Assembly: GCF_026712205.1 (NCBI RefSeq)
Contig: NZ_JAPPUW010000023.1
Coordinates: forward strand, 1 to 64,000
Reading direction: 5' to 3'
From: Pelomonas aquatica
GTDB lineage: Bacteria > Pseudomonadota > Gammaproteobacteria > Burkholderiales > Burkholderiaceae_C
DNA length: 64,000 bases
Both the position numbers and the translations under genes were made by a program. The notes beneath the pieces were generated by a model. It searched no databases. It was not told where the DNA came from and was given only the letters and a program-made list of their open reading frames with translations. Positions 27,017 through 36,116 of this stretch are shown here, one piece after another; position 1 is the stretch's first letter; each line of letters opens with the position of its first letter.

Positions 27017-28275
27017 GCGAACCCACTGCCCCGAAGCGCGTGCTCGAACACGCGCCCGTCCTCTTTCCCCGCGACGCCAGTGGCGAACTGCTCGTCGGCG
27101 GCCAGCGCCTGTCCGTGCTGGCCGAGCGCGTCGGCCAGACGCCCTTCTATGCCTACGACCGCGGCCTGCTGAAGGCCCGCGTGGCCGAGCTGCGCGCGGC
27201 CCTGCCCAAGGGCATCGAACTGCATTACGCGATGAAGGCCAACCCGATGCCGGCGCTGGTGCAGCTGATGGCGGGCCTGGTCGACGGCATCGACGTGGCC
27301 TCGGCCGGCGAGCTGCAGGTGGCGCTGAACGCGGGCGCCGACCCGCACGAGATCAGCTTCGCCGGCCCCGGCAAGCGCGACATCGAGCTGGCCCAGGCCG
27401 TCGCGGCCGGCGTGCTTGTCAACGTCGAGTCGGCACGCGAACTGGCGGCGCTGGCCAGGGCGTCGCAGCGCCTGGGCCAGCCGGCGCGCGTCGCGCTGCG
27501 CGTGAACCCGGACTTCGAGCTCAAGGGCTCGGGCATGCGCATGAGCGGCGGGCCCAAGCAGTTCGGCATCGATGCCGAGGCGCTGCCCGAGGTGCTGGCC
27601 GAGGTCGGCCGCCTCGGCGGCGACGGCCTCGCGTTCGAGGGCTTCCACCTGTTCGCCGGTTCGCAGAACCTGAAGGCCGAGGCCATCTGCGAGGCCCAGC
27701 TCAAGAGTTACGAGCTGGCCCTGCGCCTGTCCGAGTCGGCACCAGCGCCGGTCCGCTTCCTGAACCTGGGCGGCGGCTTCGGCATCCCCTATTTCCCGGG
27801 CGAGACGCGGCTGGACCTGGCGCCCATCGCGGCCAACCTCGCGGCCTTGCAGGAGCGCGCCAGGGCGGACCTGCCGCAGGCCAAGCTGGTCATCGAACTG
27901 GGCCGTTATTTCGTCGGCGAGGCCGGCATCTACGTCAGCCGCGTCGTCGACCGCAAGCTGTCGCGCGGCCAGGTCTTCCTGGTGGCGGACGGCGGCCTGC
28001 ACCACCACCTGTCGGCCTCGGGCAACTTCGGCCAGGTGCTGCGCAAGAACTACCCGGCCTCCGTCGAGCCCCAGGGCCGCCGCGAAGCGGCCACCGAGCC
28101 GGCGAGCATCGTCGGCCCGCTGTGCACACCGCTGGACCTGCTGGCGGACCGCATGGACATTGCCCGCGGCGAGGTCGGTGACCTGGCGGTCGTCTACCAG
28201 AGCGGCGCCTATGGACGCAGCGCCAGCCCCGAGGGCTTCCTCGGCCACCCGGCCTGTGTGGAAGTGCTGGTCTAG
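27013..28275 (+). CDS. PLP-dependent decarboxylase, exosortase A system-associated
   Basis: 420-residue fold-III (alanine racemase/DAP decarboxylase type) enzyme. The PLP lysine lies in HYAMKANP, glycine-rich phosphate binding is [12 protein letters not shown], and [13 protein letters not shown] carries the active-site Cys region. It would decarboxylate a D-centre amino acid such as diaminopimelate, ornithine or a derivative, matching the exosortase A decarboxylase family (TIGR03099-like). Real start ATG 27013 by ATGA overlap. Its TAG shares bases with the stop of the convergent bpt gene. Confidence 0.9.
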   Translation: MSEPTAPKRVLEHAPVLFPRDASGELLVGGQRLSVLAERVGQTPFYAYDRGLLKARVAELRAALPKGIELHYAMKANPMPALVQLMAGLVDGIDVASAGELQVALNAGADPHEISFAGPGKRDIELAQAVAAGVLVNVESARELAALARASQRLGQPARVALRVNPDFELKGSGMRMSGGPKQFGIDAEALPEVLAEVGRLGGDGLAFEGFHLFAGSQNLKAEAICEAQLKSYELALRLSESAPAPVRFLNLGGGFGIPYFPGETRLDLAPIAANLAALQERARADLPQAKLVIELGRYFVGEAGIYVSRVVDRKLSRGQVFLVADGGLHHHLSASGNFGQVLRKNYPASVEPQGRREAATEPASIVGPLCTPLDLLADRMDIARGEVGDLAVVYQSGAYGRSASPEGFLGHPACVEVLV

Positions 28276-29012
28276 CTTTCTGCGGCGTCCGTCCAGACCC
28301 CGTTCTGCAGGATCTGGTGCGGCCTGAAGCCGGCCTTGTAGGCCATCTTCGGGCTCTCCTCGATCCAGTAGCCCAGGTAGAGGTGGCTGAGCTTGAGCTC
28401 GCGGGTCTGCTGGATCTGCCACAGCACGCCATAGGTGCCGTAGCTGGCGTCCACGTCCGGGTCGTAGAAGGTGTAGACCGCCGACAGGCCGTCGCTGAGG
28501 ATGTCGAGGATGGACACCATGCGCAGCGGCGCGCTGCCGTCCGGCATCGGCTCGCGGAACTCGACGAGGCGGGAGTTGATGCGGCTCTGCAGCAGGAATT
28601 GCGTGTACTGGTCGACGCTGTCGTGGTCCATGCCGCCGCCGCTGTGGCGGCCGGCCTGGTAGCGCAGGTAGAGGGCGTAGTGCTCGGGCGAGTAGCCCAG
28701 GCGCATGACCTTGGCCTGCAGCTGGCGATGGGCCTTCCAGGCGCGCTTCTGACTGCGGTTGGGCAGGAAGCGGTCGACCGGCACGCGCAGCGCGACGCAG
28801 GCGCGGCACTGGTCGCAGTAGGGGCGGTAGGTGAACAGGCCGCTGCGGCGAAAGCCCGCCGCGACGAGGTTGGAGTAGGCGTCGGCGTGGATCAGGTGGC
28901 TGGGCGTGGCGACCTGCGAGCGCGCCTGGCGGCCCGGCACATAGCTGCACGGATAGGCCGCCGTGGCATAGAACTGGATCTGCGCAAGCGGCAGTTCTTT
29001 GGGATGGGTCAC
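28272..29012 (-). CDS. bpt: Aspartate/glutamate leucyltransferase (Bpt)
   Basis: 246-residue bacterial ATE-like aminoacyl-tRNA protein transferase that adds Leu to N-terminal Asp/Glu, marking proteins for ClpAP/ClpS degradation. Visible: an N-terminal [15 protein letters not shown], the [15 protein letters not shown] Cys cluster, and [21 protein letters not shown] at the complement of 29010-29012 is the start, because it overlaps the aat stop (GTGA) and gives the normal family length. It converges on the decarboxylase gene, and the two stop codons share the palindrome CTAG. Confidence 0.94.
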   Translation of the reverse strand: MTHPKELPLAQIQFYATAAYPCSYVPGRQARSQVATPSHLIHADAYSNLVAAGFRRSGLFTYRPYCDQCRACVALRVPVDRFLPNRSQKRAWKAHRQLQAKVMRLGYSPEHYALYLRYQAGRHSGGGMDHDSVDQYTQFLLQSRINSRLVEFREPMPDGSAPLRMVSILDILSDGLSAVYTFYDPDVDASYGTYGVLWQIQQTRELKLSHLYLGYWIEESPKMAYKAGFRPHQILQNGVWTDAAES

Positions 29013-29743
29013 GTCGGATTCAGCAGATGCTGGTGCCAGTAGTCCGGATGATAGGTCCACGGCCGCGGCGCGGGCTCGTCGACATGGGCGGCAAGATGGG
29101 CTTCGAACCTGTTCCTGGGCACTTCGGCGGCCCCCAGCGAGGCCAGGTGCCGGGTGTTCTGCTGGCAGTCGATCCACGGGATGCCGAATTCCCGGCACAG
29201 GCAGACCAGCGCGCACAGCGCGATCTTGGACGCGTCCGTGCGGCGCATGAACATCGATTCGCCGTAGAACATGCGGCCGAGGTTGACGCCGTACAGGCCG
29301 CCGGCGAGCTCGCCGTCCACCCAGGTCTCGACGCTGTGCAGGGCCGGCCAGGCCAGGTAGGCGGCCTGCAGCTCGGGCACGATCCAGGTGCCCGCCTGCC
29401 CGTCGCGCGGCGCGCCGGCGCAGGCCTGGAGCACGGCGGCGCGATCATGGTCGACGCGGATCTCGCAGCCGGGCGTCGCGGCGAAGCGCTGCACCGTCCT
29501 GCGCAGCGAGCGCGACAGCTTGAAGTCGGCCGTCTTCAACACCATGCGCGGGTCGGGCGCCCACCACAGCGGCGGCTGGCCGGGGCCGTACCAGGGGAAG
29601 ACGCCTCGGCGGTAGGCGGCTTCCAGTCGCTGCGGCGTCAGCGTGCCGCCGGCGGCGAGCAGGCCGGGTGCGTCGGTGCGCGCACCGAGGGCGTGCGAGC
29701 TCGGGGGGAAGTCGAGCGTGGCCTCGTCCAGCCAGTCGATCAT
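29009..29743 (-). CDS. aat: Leucyl/phenylalanyl-tRNA--protein transferase
   Basis: 244-residue Aat enzyme, adding Leu or Phe from tRNA to proteins with N-terminal Lys or Arg in the N-end rule pathway. [20 protein letters not shown] is the family core, and [16 protein letters not shown] lies near the C-terminus. ATG is at the complement of 29741-29743, overlapping the chemoreceptor stop. The bpt pairing, both in one transcript, is common in proteobacteria. Confidence 0.96.
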   Translation of the reverse strand: MIDWLDEATLDFPPSSHALGARTDAPGLLAAGGTLTPQRLEAAYRRGVFPWYGPGQPPLWWAPDPRMVLKTADFKLSRSLRRTVQRFAATPGCEIRVDHDRAAVLQACAGAPRDGQAGTWIVPELQAAYLAWPALHSVETWVDGELAGGLYGVNLGRMFYGESMFMRRTDASKIALCALVCLCREFGIPWIDCQQNTRHLASLGAAEVPRNRFEAHLAAHVDEPAPRPWTYHPDYWHQHLLNPT

Positions 29744-31545
29744 CGGCGGCCGATGCGGAAGGTGGCGACGATCTGCGACAGCTGCGCGGCCTGGTCCTTC
29801 AGGCTCTCGGCCGCGGCGGCGGACTGCTCGACGAGGGCGGCGTTCTGCTGCGTCATCTGGTCCAGCTGCAAGACGGCGGTGTTGACCTCGCCGATGCCGC
29901 GGCTCTGCTCGGCCGCGCCGGCGCTGATCTCGGTGACGATGGCCGTCACGCGCTGCACGCTGCGCAGGATCTCCTGCATGGTCTGCGCGCTCTCGTCGAC
30001 GAGGCGGCTGCCGTCGGCAACGCGCTCCACGCTGCTGCCGATCAGGCCCTTGATCTCCCGGGCCGCCTCGGCGCTGCGCTGGGCCAGCGCGCGCACTTCG
30101 CCGGCCACGACCGCGAAGCCGCGGCCCTGCTCGCCGGCGCGCGCGGCTTCCACGGCCGCGTTCAGCGCGAGGATGTTGGTCTGAAAGGCGATGCCGTCGA
30201 TGGTGCCGATGATGTCGTTGATGCGCACCGAGCTGGCGCTGATCTCCTGCATCGTCGAGGCCACCTGCTGGGCCACCTCACCGCCGCGCTGGGCCACGTC
30301 GGCGGTGCCGCGGGCATGGCCGTCGGCCTCCTGCGCCTGGTCGGCGCTGCGCTGCACGGTCTGCGTGATGTGCTGCATGGACGAGGCCGTCTGCTCCAGG
30401 CTGGCGGCGGCGCTCTCGGTGCGGCCGCTCAGATCCTGGGCGCCGGCCGCGATCTCGCGCGAGGCCGTCGCGATGGACTCGGCGCTGGCGGCCACGCCGC
30501 GCATGACGGATTCGATCTGCGACACGAACTGGTTGAAGGCGCGCGCGATGTCGCTCAGCTCGTCCTCGCCGGCGTCGTTCAGGCGCTGGGTCAGGTCGCC
30601 GCCCCCGGCGCTGCCGATCTGCAGCATCGCGTCCTTCACGACGACGAGGCGGTGCAGCAGGGAGTTGACCAGCCAGGTCGCGAACAGCGTCGCGCCGACG
30701 AGCAGCAGCACGAGGGCGATGCCGGCGTCGCGCAGCAGCGCGCTCAGCGAGGCCAGCGCCTCGCCGCGCTCGGCCGCCGTGACGAGCAGCCAGTCCGTGC
30801 CGGCCACGGGCGCTGCGCGCAGGAAGAAGCCGTGCTCGCCGACGTTGACCTCGACGAGTTCGTCGGCGCCGGCCCCGGTCAGCCTGGCCGGCGTCAGCTC
30901 GGGCGCCAGCTCGGTCATGGGCTTGAGCGTCAGCGCGGCATCCGGGTGGGCGATGATCTTGCCAGCCTTGTCGGCCAGGAAGGCGAAGCCCGACGGCGTG
31001 GGCTTGAGCTGGTTGATCGTCGTGACGACCTCGTCCAGCGTCACGTCGGAGCCGGCCACGCCCTTGATCTCGCCACCGGCGCGGATCGCATAGGCGAAGG
31101 TGACGACCAGCTTCTTGGACGAGGCGGCGATATAGGGCGCCGTCAGCACCGGCTCGGGGCTCGTGGACGCGAGCTTGTACCAGGTGCGCGACGTGGGGTC
31201 GTAGTCGGCCGCGCGCTGGCGGTCCGGCACCGAGACCATGCGCTTGTCGGCGCCGCCGACATAGGCCAGGTCCAGCGCGCCCGAGGTCAGCCCCTGCTGC
31301 AGCGCCGGCGCCGGGTCGGCCGCGGCCAGGGCCGGCGCCATGGCCTGCACGACATGCTTCTGCCCCTTGGCCCAGGAGGCGATGCGGTCCGCCTGCGCCT
31401 GGCCGTTGGCGCCGAGCTGCGCGGCCAGGTCGTGCAGGATGGTGCTGCGCGCGGCGCGGTAGCTGGTCAGCGTGGCCAGCAGCACCGACACCACCATCAG
31501 ACCCAGGCATGCCGCCAGCAGGCGGCTCTTGATCGTCTTCAGCAT
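29740..31545 (-). CDS. Methyl-accepting chemotaxis protein with Cache sensor domain
   Basis: 601-residue chemoreceptor. It has an N-terminal membrane anchor (residues 7-27), a periplasmic dCache-like domain to about residue 265 ([24 protein letters not shown]), a second membrane segment ([17 protein letters not shown]), a HAMP linker, and a cytoplasmic signalling domain with the hairpin tip [20 protein letters not shown]. No CheR-binding pentapeptide is seen at the end (ATFRIGRR). ATG at the complement of 31543-31545 starts the TM helix; the longer frame upstream lacks sense. It is divergent from the ArsC-like gene across 51 bases and overlaps aat downstream. Confidence 0.93.
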   Translation of the reverse strand: MLKTIKSRLLAACLGLMVVSVLLATLTSYRAARSTILHDLAAQLGANGQAQADRIASWAKGQKHVVQAMAPALAAADPAPALQQGLTSGALDLAYVGGADKRMVSVPDRQRAADYDPTSRTWYKLASTSPEPVLTAPYIAASSKKLVVTFAYAIRAGGEIKGVAGSDVTLDEVVTTINQLKPTPSGFAFLADKAGKIIAHPDAALTLKPMTELAPELTPARLTGAGADELVEVNVGEHGFFLRAAPVAGTDWLLVTAAERGEALASLSALLRDAGIALVLLLVGATLFATWLVNSLLHRLVVVKDAMLQIGSAGGGDLTQRLNDAGEDELSDIARAFNQFVSQIESVMRGVAASAESIATASREIAAGAQDLSGRTESAAASLEQTASSMQHITQTVQRSADQAQEADGHARGTADVAQRGGEVAQQVASTMQEISASSVRINDIIGTIDGIAFQTNILALNAAVEAARAGEQGRGFAVVAGEVRALAQRSAEAAREIKGLIGSSVERVADGSRLVDESAQTMQEILRSVQRVTAIVTEISAGAAEQSRGIGEVNTAVLQLDQMTQQNAALVEQSAAAAESLKDQAAQLSQIVATFRIGRR

Positions 31546-31596
31546 CGCATCTCCGTTGGCTTGGATGGCAACCGGCTCATGGTAGCTTCGCGCCCC

Positions 31597-31965
31597 ATGA
31601 TCACCGTCTATGGCATTCCCAATTGCGACACCGTCAAGAAGGCCCGCGCCTGGCTGGCCGGACAGGGCCTGGAGGTCGTCTTCCATGACTTCAAGAAGCA
31701 GGGCGTTCCCGCGGAACTGCTGCCGGCCTGGCTGCAGGCCTTCGGCCGCGACAGGCTGGTCAACCGCGCCGGCACGACCTGGCGCCGGCTGGACGATGCC
31801 ACCCAGGCCGGCGTCGTCGACGACGCCAGCGCCACGGCCCTGATGCTGGCCGAGCCCAGCGTCATCAAGCGACCGGTGGTGCGCTGGCCGGACGGCCGGC
31901 TGACGCTCGGATTCAGTGCGGAAGCGTTCGAGAAGAGTGCGCTCAGCGCACCAAACAAGGGCTGA
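31597..31965 (+). CDS. ArsC/Spx/YffB-family protein
   Basis: 122-residue thioredoxin-fold protein of the arsenate reductase C/Spx family. The N-terminal [15 protein letters not shown] holds the single catalytic-position Cys; there is no [12 protein letters not shown] is the conserved C-terminal cis-Pro/Arg segment. It resembles the YffB subgroup, whose members are predicted glutathione-dependent reductases. The ORF could extend upstream, but ATG 31597 aligns with family starts. It stands alone between the divergent chemoreceptor and the ammonium transporter. Confidence 0.88.
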   Translation: MITVYGIPNCDTVKKARAWLAGQGLEVVFHDFKKQGVPAELLPAWLQAFGRDRLVNRAGTTWRRLDDATQAGVVDDASATALMLAEPSVIKRPVVRWPDGRLTLGFSAEAFEKSALSAPNKG

Positions 31966-31982
31966 TCGCCGCCTTGTGGTGC
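31948..31982 (+). other. Inverted repeat over the arsC-like stop codon, upstream of amt promoter
   Basis: GCACCA-AA-CAAGG (31948-31960) pairs with CCTTG-TGGTGC (31972-31982) with a two-base bulge; the loop holds the stop codon TGA at 31963-31965. There is no T-run, so it is not a standard terminator. The GCACC and GGTGC ends resemble NtrC half sites, but their separation is larger than in a normal NtrC operator. Confidence 0.4.
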
Positions 31983-32012
31983 CTTCCCGCCAAAAGACTG
32001 CGCCTTAAAAGC

Positions 32013-32028
32013 GGGCATTGAATTTGCT
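32013..32028 (+). promoter_or_regulatory. Sigma-54 (RpoN) -24/-12 promoter for amt
   Basis: GGGCATTGAATTTGCT matches the sigma-54 consensus TGGCACGN4TTGCW. The invariant GG (32014-32015) and GC (32026-32027) are separated by the required ten bases, and the -12 side TTGCT is perfect. The predicted transcription start is near 32039, about 13 bases before the amt start codon. Ammonium transporter genes are classic NtrC/RpoN targets, so position and neighbour agree. Confidence 0.75.
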
Positions 32029-32051
32029 GTTTCGGTGCATGCCGGTTCGGC

Positions 32052-33302
32052 TTGGTGCATGTCGCCCAAGCCTGGAACCTGGGGCCGGAGACAGCGTTGG
32101 AGTCATCGATCAAGCAGGGCGCGGACGCGCTCTTCATCCTGCTGGGCGCCATCATGGTGCTCGCCATGCATGCAGGCTTCGCCTTCCTGGAGCTGGGCAC
32201 CGTGCGCAAGAAGAACCAGGTCAATGCGCTGGTGAAGATCCTCGTGGACTTCGCCGTGTCCACGCTGGCCTATTTCCTGATCGGCTACCTCGTCGCCTAC
32301 GGCACGCACTTCTTCTCCGGGGCCGAGACGCTGGCGCAGAAGAACGGCTACGAGCTCGTCAAGTTCTTCTTCCTGCTGACCTTCGCGGCGGCCATTCCCG
32401 CCATCGTGTCGGGCGGCATCGCCGAACGGGCCCGCTTCGGCCCGCAGCTGGCGGCCACGTCGATCATCGTCGGCTTCGTCTACCCCTTCTTCGAGGGCAT
32501 CGCCTGGAACCAGGCCTTCGGCATCCAGGCCTGGCTCAAGGCCGCCACGGGCGCCGAGTTCCATGACTTCGCCGGCAGCGTCGTCGTGCACGCGGTGGGC
32601 GGCTGGATCGGCCTCGCGGCCGTGCTGCTGCTCGGCCCGCGCCTGAACCGCTACCGCAAGGACGGCGCGATGAGCGCCCACCCGCCATCCAGCATCCCCT
32701 TCCTGGCCCTGGGCGCCTGGGTGCTGACCGTGGGCTGGTTCGGCTTCAACGTGATGAGCGCGCAGACGCTGGACAAGATGTCCGGCCTCGTGGCCGTGAA
32801 CTCGCTGATGGCCATGGTGGGTGGCACGCTGGTGGCCACGCTGCTCGGCCGCAACGACCCCGGCTTTGCCTACAACGGCCCGCTGGCCGGCCTGGTGGCC
32901 GTCTGCGCCGGCTCGGACCTCATGCACCCGCTGGGCGCGCTGGTGACCGGCGGCGTGGCCGGCTGGCTGTTCGTCCAGTTCTTCACGCTGACGCAGAACC
33001 GCTGGAAGATCGACGACGTGCTCGGCGTCTGGCCGCTGCATGGCCTGTGCGGCGCCTGGGGCGGTATCGCCTGCGGCATCTTCGGCCAGAAGGCGCTGGG
33101 CGGTATCGGCGGCGTCAGCCTGAGTGCGCAGCTGCTGGGCACGCTGGGCGGCGTGGCCTGGGCGCTGGCGGGTGGCTTCGTCGTCTACGGCGTCATCAAG
33201 CGCTTCGTCGGCCTGCGGCTGGACGCCGAGCAGGAGTTCGAGGGCGCCGACCTGTCCATCCACAAGATCGGCTCGACCCCCGACCGCGAGGTCAGCTGGT
33301 AA
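32052..33302 (+). CDS. amt: Ammonium transporter
   Basis: 416-residue Amt/MEP/Rh channel with eleven hydrophobic helices. The pore histidines are recognisable in DFAGSVVVHAVGG and GVWPLHGLCGAWGG, and FLELGTVRKKNQ in helix 1 and GGWIGLAAVLLLGPR are typical. No ATG is available: the frame opens after a TGA at 32019-32021, and candidates are TTG 32052 or GTG 32055. Either gives a short 5-prime leader from the sigma-54 promoter. There is no glnK neighbour. A terminator hairpin follows directly. Confidence 0.92.
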   Translation: MVHVAQAWNLGPETALESSIKQGADALFILLGAIMVLAMHAGFAFLELGTVRKKNQVNALVKILVDFAVSTLAYFLIGYLVAYGTHFFSGAETLAQKNGYELVKFFFLLTFAAAIPAIVSGGIAERARFGPQLAATSIIVGFVYPFFEGIAWNQAFGIQAWLKAATGAEFHDFAGSVVVHAVGGWIGLAAVLLLGPRLNRYRKDGAMSAHPPSSIPFLALGAWVLTVGWFGFNVMSAQTLDKMSGLVAVNSLMAMVGGTLVATLLGRNDPGFAYNGPLAGLVAVCAGSDLMHPLGALVTGGVAGWLFVQFFTLTQNRWKIDDVLGVWPLHGLCGAWGGIACGIFGQKALGGIGGVSLSAQLLGTLGGVAWALAGGFVVYGVIKRFVGLRLDAEQEFEGADLSIHKIGSTPDREVSW

Positions 33303-33324
33303 GCTGGCCCGACTCTCTCCAGGC

Positions 33325-33345
33325 GGCCCTTCGGGGCCCTTTTTC
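33325..33345 (+). terminator. Rho-independent terminator after amt
   Basis: GGCCC (33325-33329), loop TTCG, GGGCC (33334-33338), then CTTTTT to 33344. The UUCG tetraloop and T-run make a convincing intrinsic terminator. The run ends only four bases before the riboflavin synthase ATG at 33349. Confidence 0.8.
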
Positions 33346-33348
33346 ATC

Positions 33349-34053
33349 ATGTTCACAGGCATCGTCCAGGGCGTCGCCCGCGTCGAATCCATCGAGGCCC
33401 GCGAGGGCCTGCACACGCTGCACCTGAAGTTCCCGCAGGGCTTCGACGCGGAACTGGCCATCGGTGCTAGCGTGTCCTGCGACGGCGTCTGCCTGACCGT
33501 CACCGAGCGCCCGGCGCCCGGCGTGGCCAGCTTCGACGTGATGGCGCAGACGCTCAGGCTGACGACGCTGGGCGGCCTGATGGTGGGCTCGGGCCTGAAC
33601 GTCGAGCGCGCCGCGAAGGAGGGCGTCGAGATCGGCGGCCATCCGCTGTCGGGGCATGTGGACGTGTCTGCCCGCATCGCAGAGATCCGCAGGCCCGACA
33701 ACAACCACGTCATCCGCTTCGCGCTGCCGGCGCCGTGGATGCGCTATGTCTTCGCCAAGGGATACATCGGCGTCAACGGCTGCAGCCTGACCGTGGCCGA
33801 GGCCCGGCGCGAGCGCGACGGCTCGGGCTGGTTCGAGGTCTGGCTCATCCCCGAGACGCTGCGCATGACGACCTTCGGCGACAAGGACGTTGGCGACGCG
33901 GTGCACATCGAGATCGAGCGCAGCACCCAGGTCGTCGTCGACACCGTGCGCGACGCGCTGGACGAGAAGCTGGGGCCGCTGCTGCCGGTGCTGGAAGCCA
34001 TCGCCGCGGAGCGCGGCATCGACATCACCCAGCTCGCGCTGCCCAAATCTTGA
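33349..34053 (+). CDS. ribE: Riboflavin synthase, alpha subunit
   Basis: 234-residue riboflavin synthase, dismutating two 6,7-dimethyl-8-ribityllumazine into riboflavin. It has two homologous lumazine-binding barrels: MFTGIVQGVA...CDGVCLTVTE...GLNVERA in the first, and GHPLSGHVDV...GVNGCSLTV...ETLRMTTFG in the second. The start MFTGIVQG is the near-invariant family N-terminus. There is no purine-rich ribosome site between the amt terminator and ATG; a GGGG lies inside the terminator stem. It does not sit with ribB, ribH or ribD in this window. Confidence 0.95.
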   Translation: MFTGIVQGVARVESIEAREGLHTLHLKFPQGFDAELAIGASVSCDGVCLTVTERPAPGVASFDVMAQTLRLTTLGGLMVGSGLNVERAAKEGVEIGGHPLSGHVDVSARIAEIRRPDNNHVIRFALPAPWMRYVFAKGYIGVNGCSLTVAEARRERDGSGWFEVWLIPETLRMTTFGDKDVGDAVHIEIERSTQVVVDTVRDALDEKLGPLLPVLEAIAAERGIDITQLALPKS

Positions 34054-34115
34054 TGCTTTCTTGATGCCGCCCGCCGCGTTCTTGTCGGCGGCTTGACGGC
34101 CCGATTTCCAGAATG

Positions 34116-34135
34116 ACCTCCATCGTTATGGAGGT
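34116..34135 (+). promoter_or_regulatory. Hairpin sequestering the ribosome binding site of the kdp operon
   Basis: ACCTCCAT (34116-34123), loop CGTT, ATGGAGGT (34128-34135): a perfect 8-bp stem. The 3-prime arm contains GGAGG, the Shine-Dalgarno of the first small ORF (ATG 34139), so the stem would block ribosome entry when folded. This is seen directly; regulation by it is inferred. Confidence 0.6.
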
Positions 34136-34138
34136 GTC

Positions 34139-34234
34139 ATGGACATCGTTTTTCTCGGTCTCTGCGCGGCTCTCGCGCTTGTGACCGGTCTCGCGGCCTG
34201 GGGCTGCGACAAGCTGGCGAGGAGGAAGTCATGA
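34139..34234 (+). CDS. 31-residue single-span membrane protein upstream of kdpF
   Basis: Small [23 protein letters not shown] followed by [11 protein letters not shown]: one hydrophobic helix then a WG-C-DKL and basic tail. It has a perfect ribosome site (GGAGGT) and its stop overlaps the kdpF ATG (ATGA), which argues strongly for translation. Comparable tiny proteins with a W-x-x-C-D/E-x-L tail occur ahead of kdpF in other bacteria but, to my knowledge, have no assigned role. It may stabilise or regulate the KdpFABC complex. Confidence 0.7.
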   Translation: MDIVFLGLCAALALVTGLAAWGCDKLARRKS

Positions 34235-34323
34235 GCGGCTTCGAAATCGCTGCGACCATCCTCGTCGTCGGGCTGGTCGCTTATCTGTTCTGGGCGCTGC
34301 TGTTCCCGGAGGACCTGTCATGA
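34231..34323 (+). CDS. kdpF: K+-transporting ATPase subunit KdpF
   Basis: 30-residue single-helix peptide: [20 protein letters not shown] followed by FPEDLS. The YLxxALLxPE ending is characteristic of KdpF, the small lipid-like stabiliser of the KdpFABC potassium pump. ATGA overlaps at both ends link it to the 31-residue ORF and kdpA. Confidence 0.85.
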   Translation: MSGFEIAATILVVGLVAYLFWALLFPEDLS

Positions 34324-36116
34324 GCACGTCCGCCTGGATTCAGCTGATCGTCTTCCTCGTCGTCTTGTTCGCGCTGGCCTGGCCGCTGGCGCGCTGGATC
34401 CACGCGGCGATGGAAGGCCGCGTGGGCTGGCTGCGCCGCGTCGAGCGTGGCCTGCTGCGGCTGGCCGGCGTCGATGCCGATGCCGAGCAGGGCTGGCTGA
34501 GCTATGCGCTCGGCCTCTTGATCTTCAATGCGCTGGGCGTCTTCGCCGTCTACGCGCTGCAGCGCCTGCAGCAATGGCTGCCGCTGAACCCGCAGGGCCT
34601 GGCCGCCGTCACGCCCGACTCGGCCTTCAACACCGCCGTCAGCTTCGTGACCAACACCAACTGGCAGGGCTATGGCGGCGAGACGACGATGAGCTATCTG
34701 ACCCAGATGCTCGCGCTGACGGTGCAGAACTTCCTGTCCGCCGCCACCGGCATCGCCGTCGTCGTCGCGCTGGTGCGCGGCTTCGCCCGCCACAGCGGCA
34801 AGGCCATCGGCAATGTCTGGACCGACCTGACCCGCGCGACGCTGTGGGTGCTGCTGCCGCTGTCCCTGGTGTTCGCGCTGGTGCTGGCCGGCATGGGCGT
34901 CGTGCAGACGCTCAGGCCCTACCAGGACGTGACGACCCTCGAGGCGCAGAGCTGGCAGGAGCCCAAGGTCGGCGCCGACGGCCAGCCGCTCAAGGGCGCC
35001 GACGGCCAGCCCGTCATGGAAGACAAGAGCGGCCAGGGCCAGAGCATCGCCCTCGGCCCGGTGGCCTCGCAGCTCGCGATCAAGATGCTGGGCACCAACG
35101 GCGGCGGCTTCTTCAACGCGAACTCGGCGCATCCCTTCGAGAACCCCAGCGCGGCCACCAACGCGCTGCAGATGCTGTCCATCTTCCTGATCCCGGCGGC
35201 GCTGTGCTTCGTCATGGGCCGGCAGGTGGGCGACATGCGCCAGGGCTGGGCGCTGCTGGGCGCGATGACGGCGATGTTCGTCGTCGCGGTCGTCGTGGCC
35301 ACGGCGGCCGAACAGGCCGGCAACCCGCAGCTCGCCAAGCTCGGCGTCGACGCGACCCAGAGTATTGCGCAGTCCGGCGGCAACATGGAGGGCAAGGAAG
35401 TGCGCTTCGGCATCGAGGCCTCGTCGCTGTTCGCCGTCATCACGACCGCCGCCAGCTGCGGCGCCGTCAACGCGATGCACGACAGCTTCACGCCGCTGGG
35501 CGGCCTCGTGCCCCTGGTCATGATGCAGCTCGGCGAGGTCGTCTTCGGCGGCGTCGGCGCGGGCCTGTACGGCATGCTGGTGTTCGCCATCCTGGCCGTC
35601 TTCGTCGCCGGGCTGATGATCGGCCGCACGCCCGAATACCTCGGCAAGAAGATCGAGGCGCACGAGATGAAGATGGTGTCGCTGGCCATCCTGCTGACGC
35701 CGCTCGCCGTGCTCGTCGGCACGGCCATCGCCGTCGTCATGGAGCCGGGCAAGGCCGGCATCGCCGCGCCCGGCGCGCATGGCTTCAGCGAGGTGCTGTA
35801 TGCGTTCTCGTCCGCCGGCAACAACAACGGCAGCGCCTTCGCCGGCCTGTCGGCCAACACGCCCTTCTACAACCTGCTGCTGGGCCTGGTGATGTGGATC
35901 GGCCGCTTCGGCGTCATCGTGCCGGTGCTGGCCATGGCCGGCTCGCTGGCGGCCAAGAAGCGCCTCGCCCCCGGCGAGGGCACGCTGCCCACGCACGGCC
36001 CGCTGTTCGTCGTGCTGCTGATCGGCACCGTGCTGCTGGTCGGTCTTCTGAACTATGTGCCGGCGCTGGCCCTGGGGCCCGTCGTCGAGCATCTGACTCT
36101 GTGGGGTGCGCAATGA
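34320..36116 (+). CDS. kdpA: K+-transporting ATPase subunit A
   Basis: 598-residue potassium-binding channel subunit of the high-affinity Kdp pump. Filter-type segments are visible: [42 protein letters not shown]-like [14 protein letters not shown] and [13 protein letters not shown]. Selectivity is for K+ at micromolar levels. It is somewhat longer than the 557-residue E. coli protein, partly through a [16 protein letters not shown] insertion near residue 220 that contains a short duplicated unit (GADGQP twice). Confidence 0.97.
   Translation: MSTSAWIQLIVFLVVLFALAWPLARWIHAAMEGRVGWLRRVERGLLRLAGVDADAEQGWLSYALGLLIFNALGVFAVYALQRLQQWLPLNPQGLAAVTPDSAFNTAVSFVTNTNWQGYGGETTMSYLTQMLALTVQNFLSAATGIAVVVALVRGFARHSGKAIGNVWTDLTRATLWVLLPLSLVFALVLAGMGVVQTLRPYQDVTTLEAQSWQEPKVGADGQPLKGADGQPVMEDKSGQGQSIALGPVASQLAIKMLGTNGGGFFNANSAHPFENPSAATNALQMLSIFLIPAALCFVMGRQVGDMRQGWALLGAMTAMFVVAVVVATAAEQAGNPQLAKLGVDATQSIAQSGGNMEGKEVRFGIEASSLFAVITTAASCGAVNAMHDSFTPLGGLVPLVMMQLGEVVFGGVGAGLYGMLVFAILAVFVAGLMIGRTPEYLGKKIEAHEMKMVSLAILLTPLAVLVGTAIAVVMEPGKAGIAAPGAHGFSEVLYAFSSAGNNNGSAFAGLSANTPFYNLLLGLVMWIGRFGVIVPVLAMAGSLAAKKRLAPGEGTLPTHGPLFVVLLIGTVLLVGLLNYVPALALGPVVEHLTLWGAQ

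Noticed and set aside
33303-33348. FMN riboswitch upstream of riboflavin synthase
   Set aside because: Only 46 bases lie between genes and they contain a simple terminator hairpin. The RFN element needs over 100 bases and its conserved boxes are absent.
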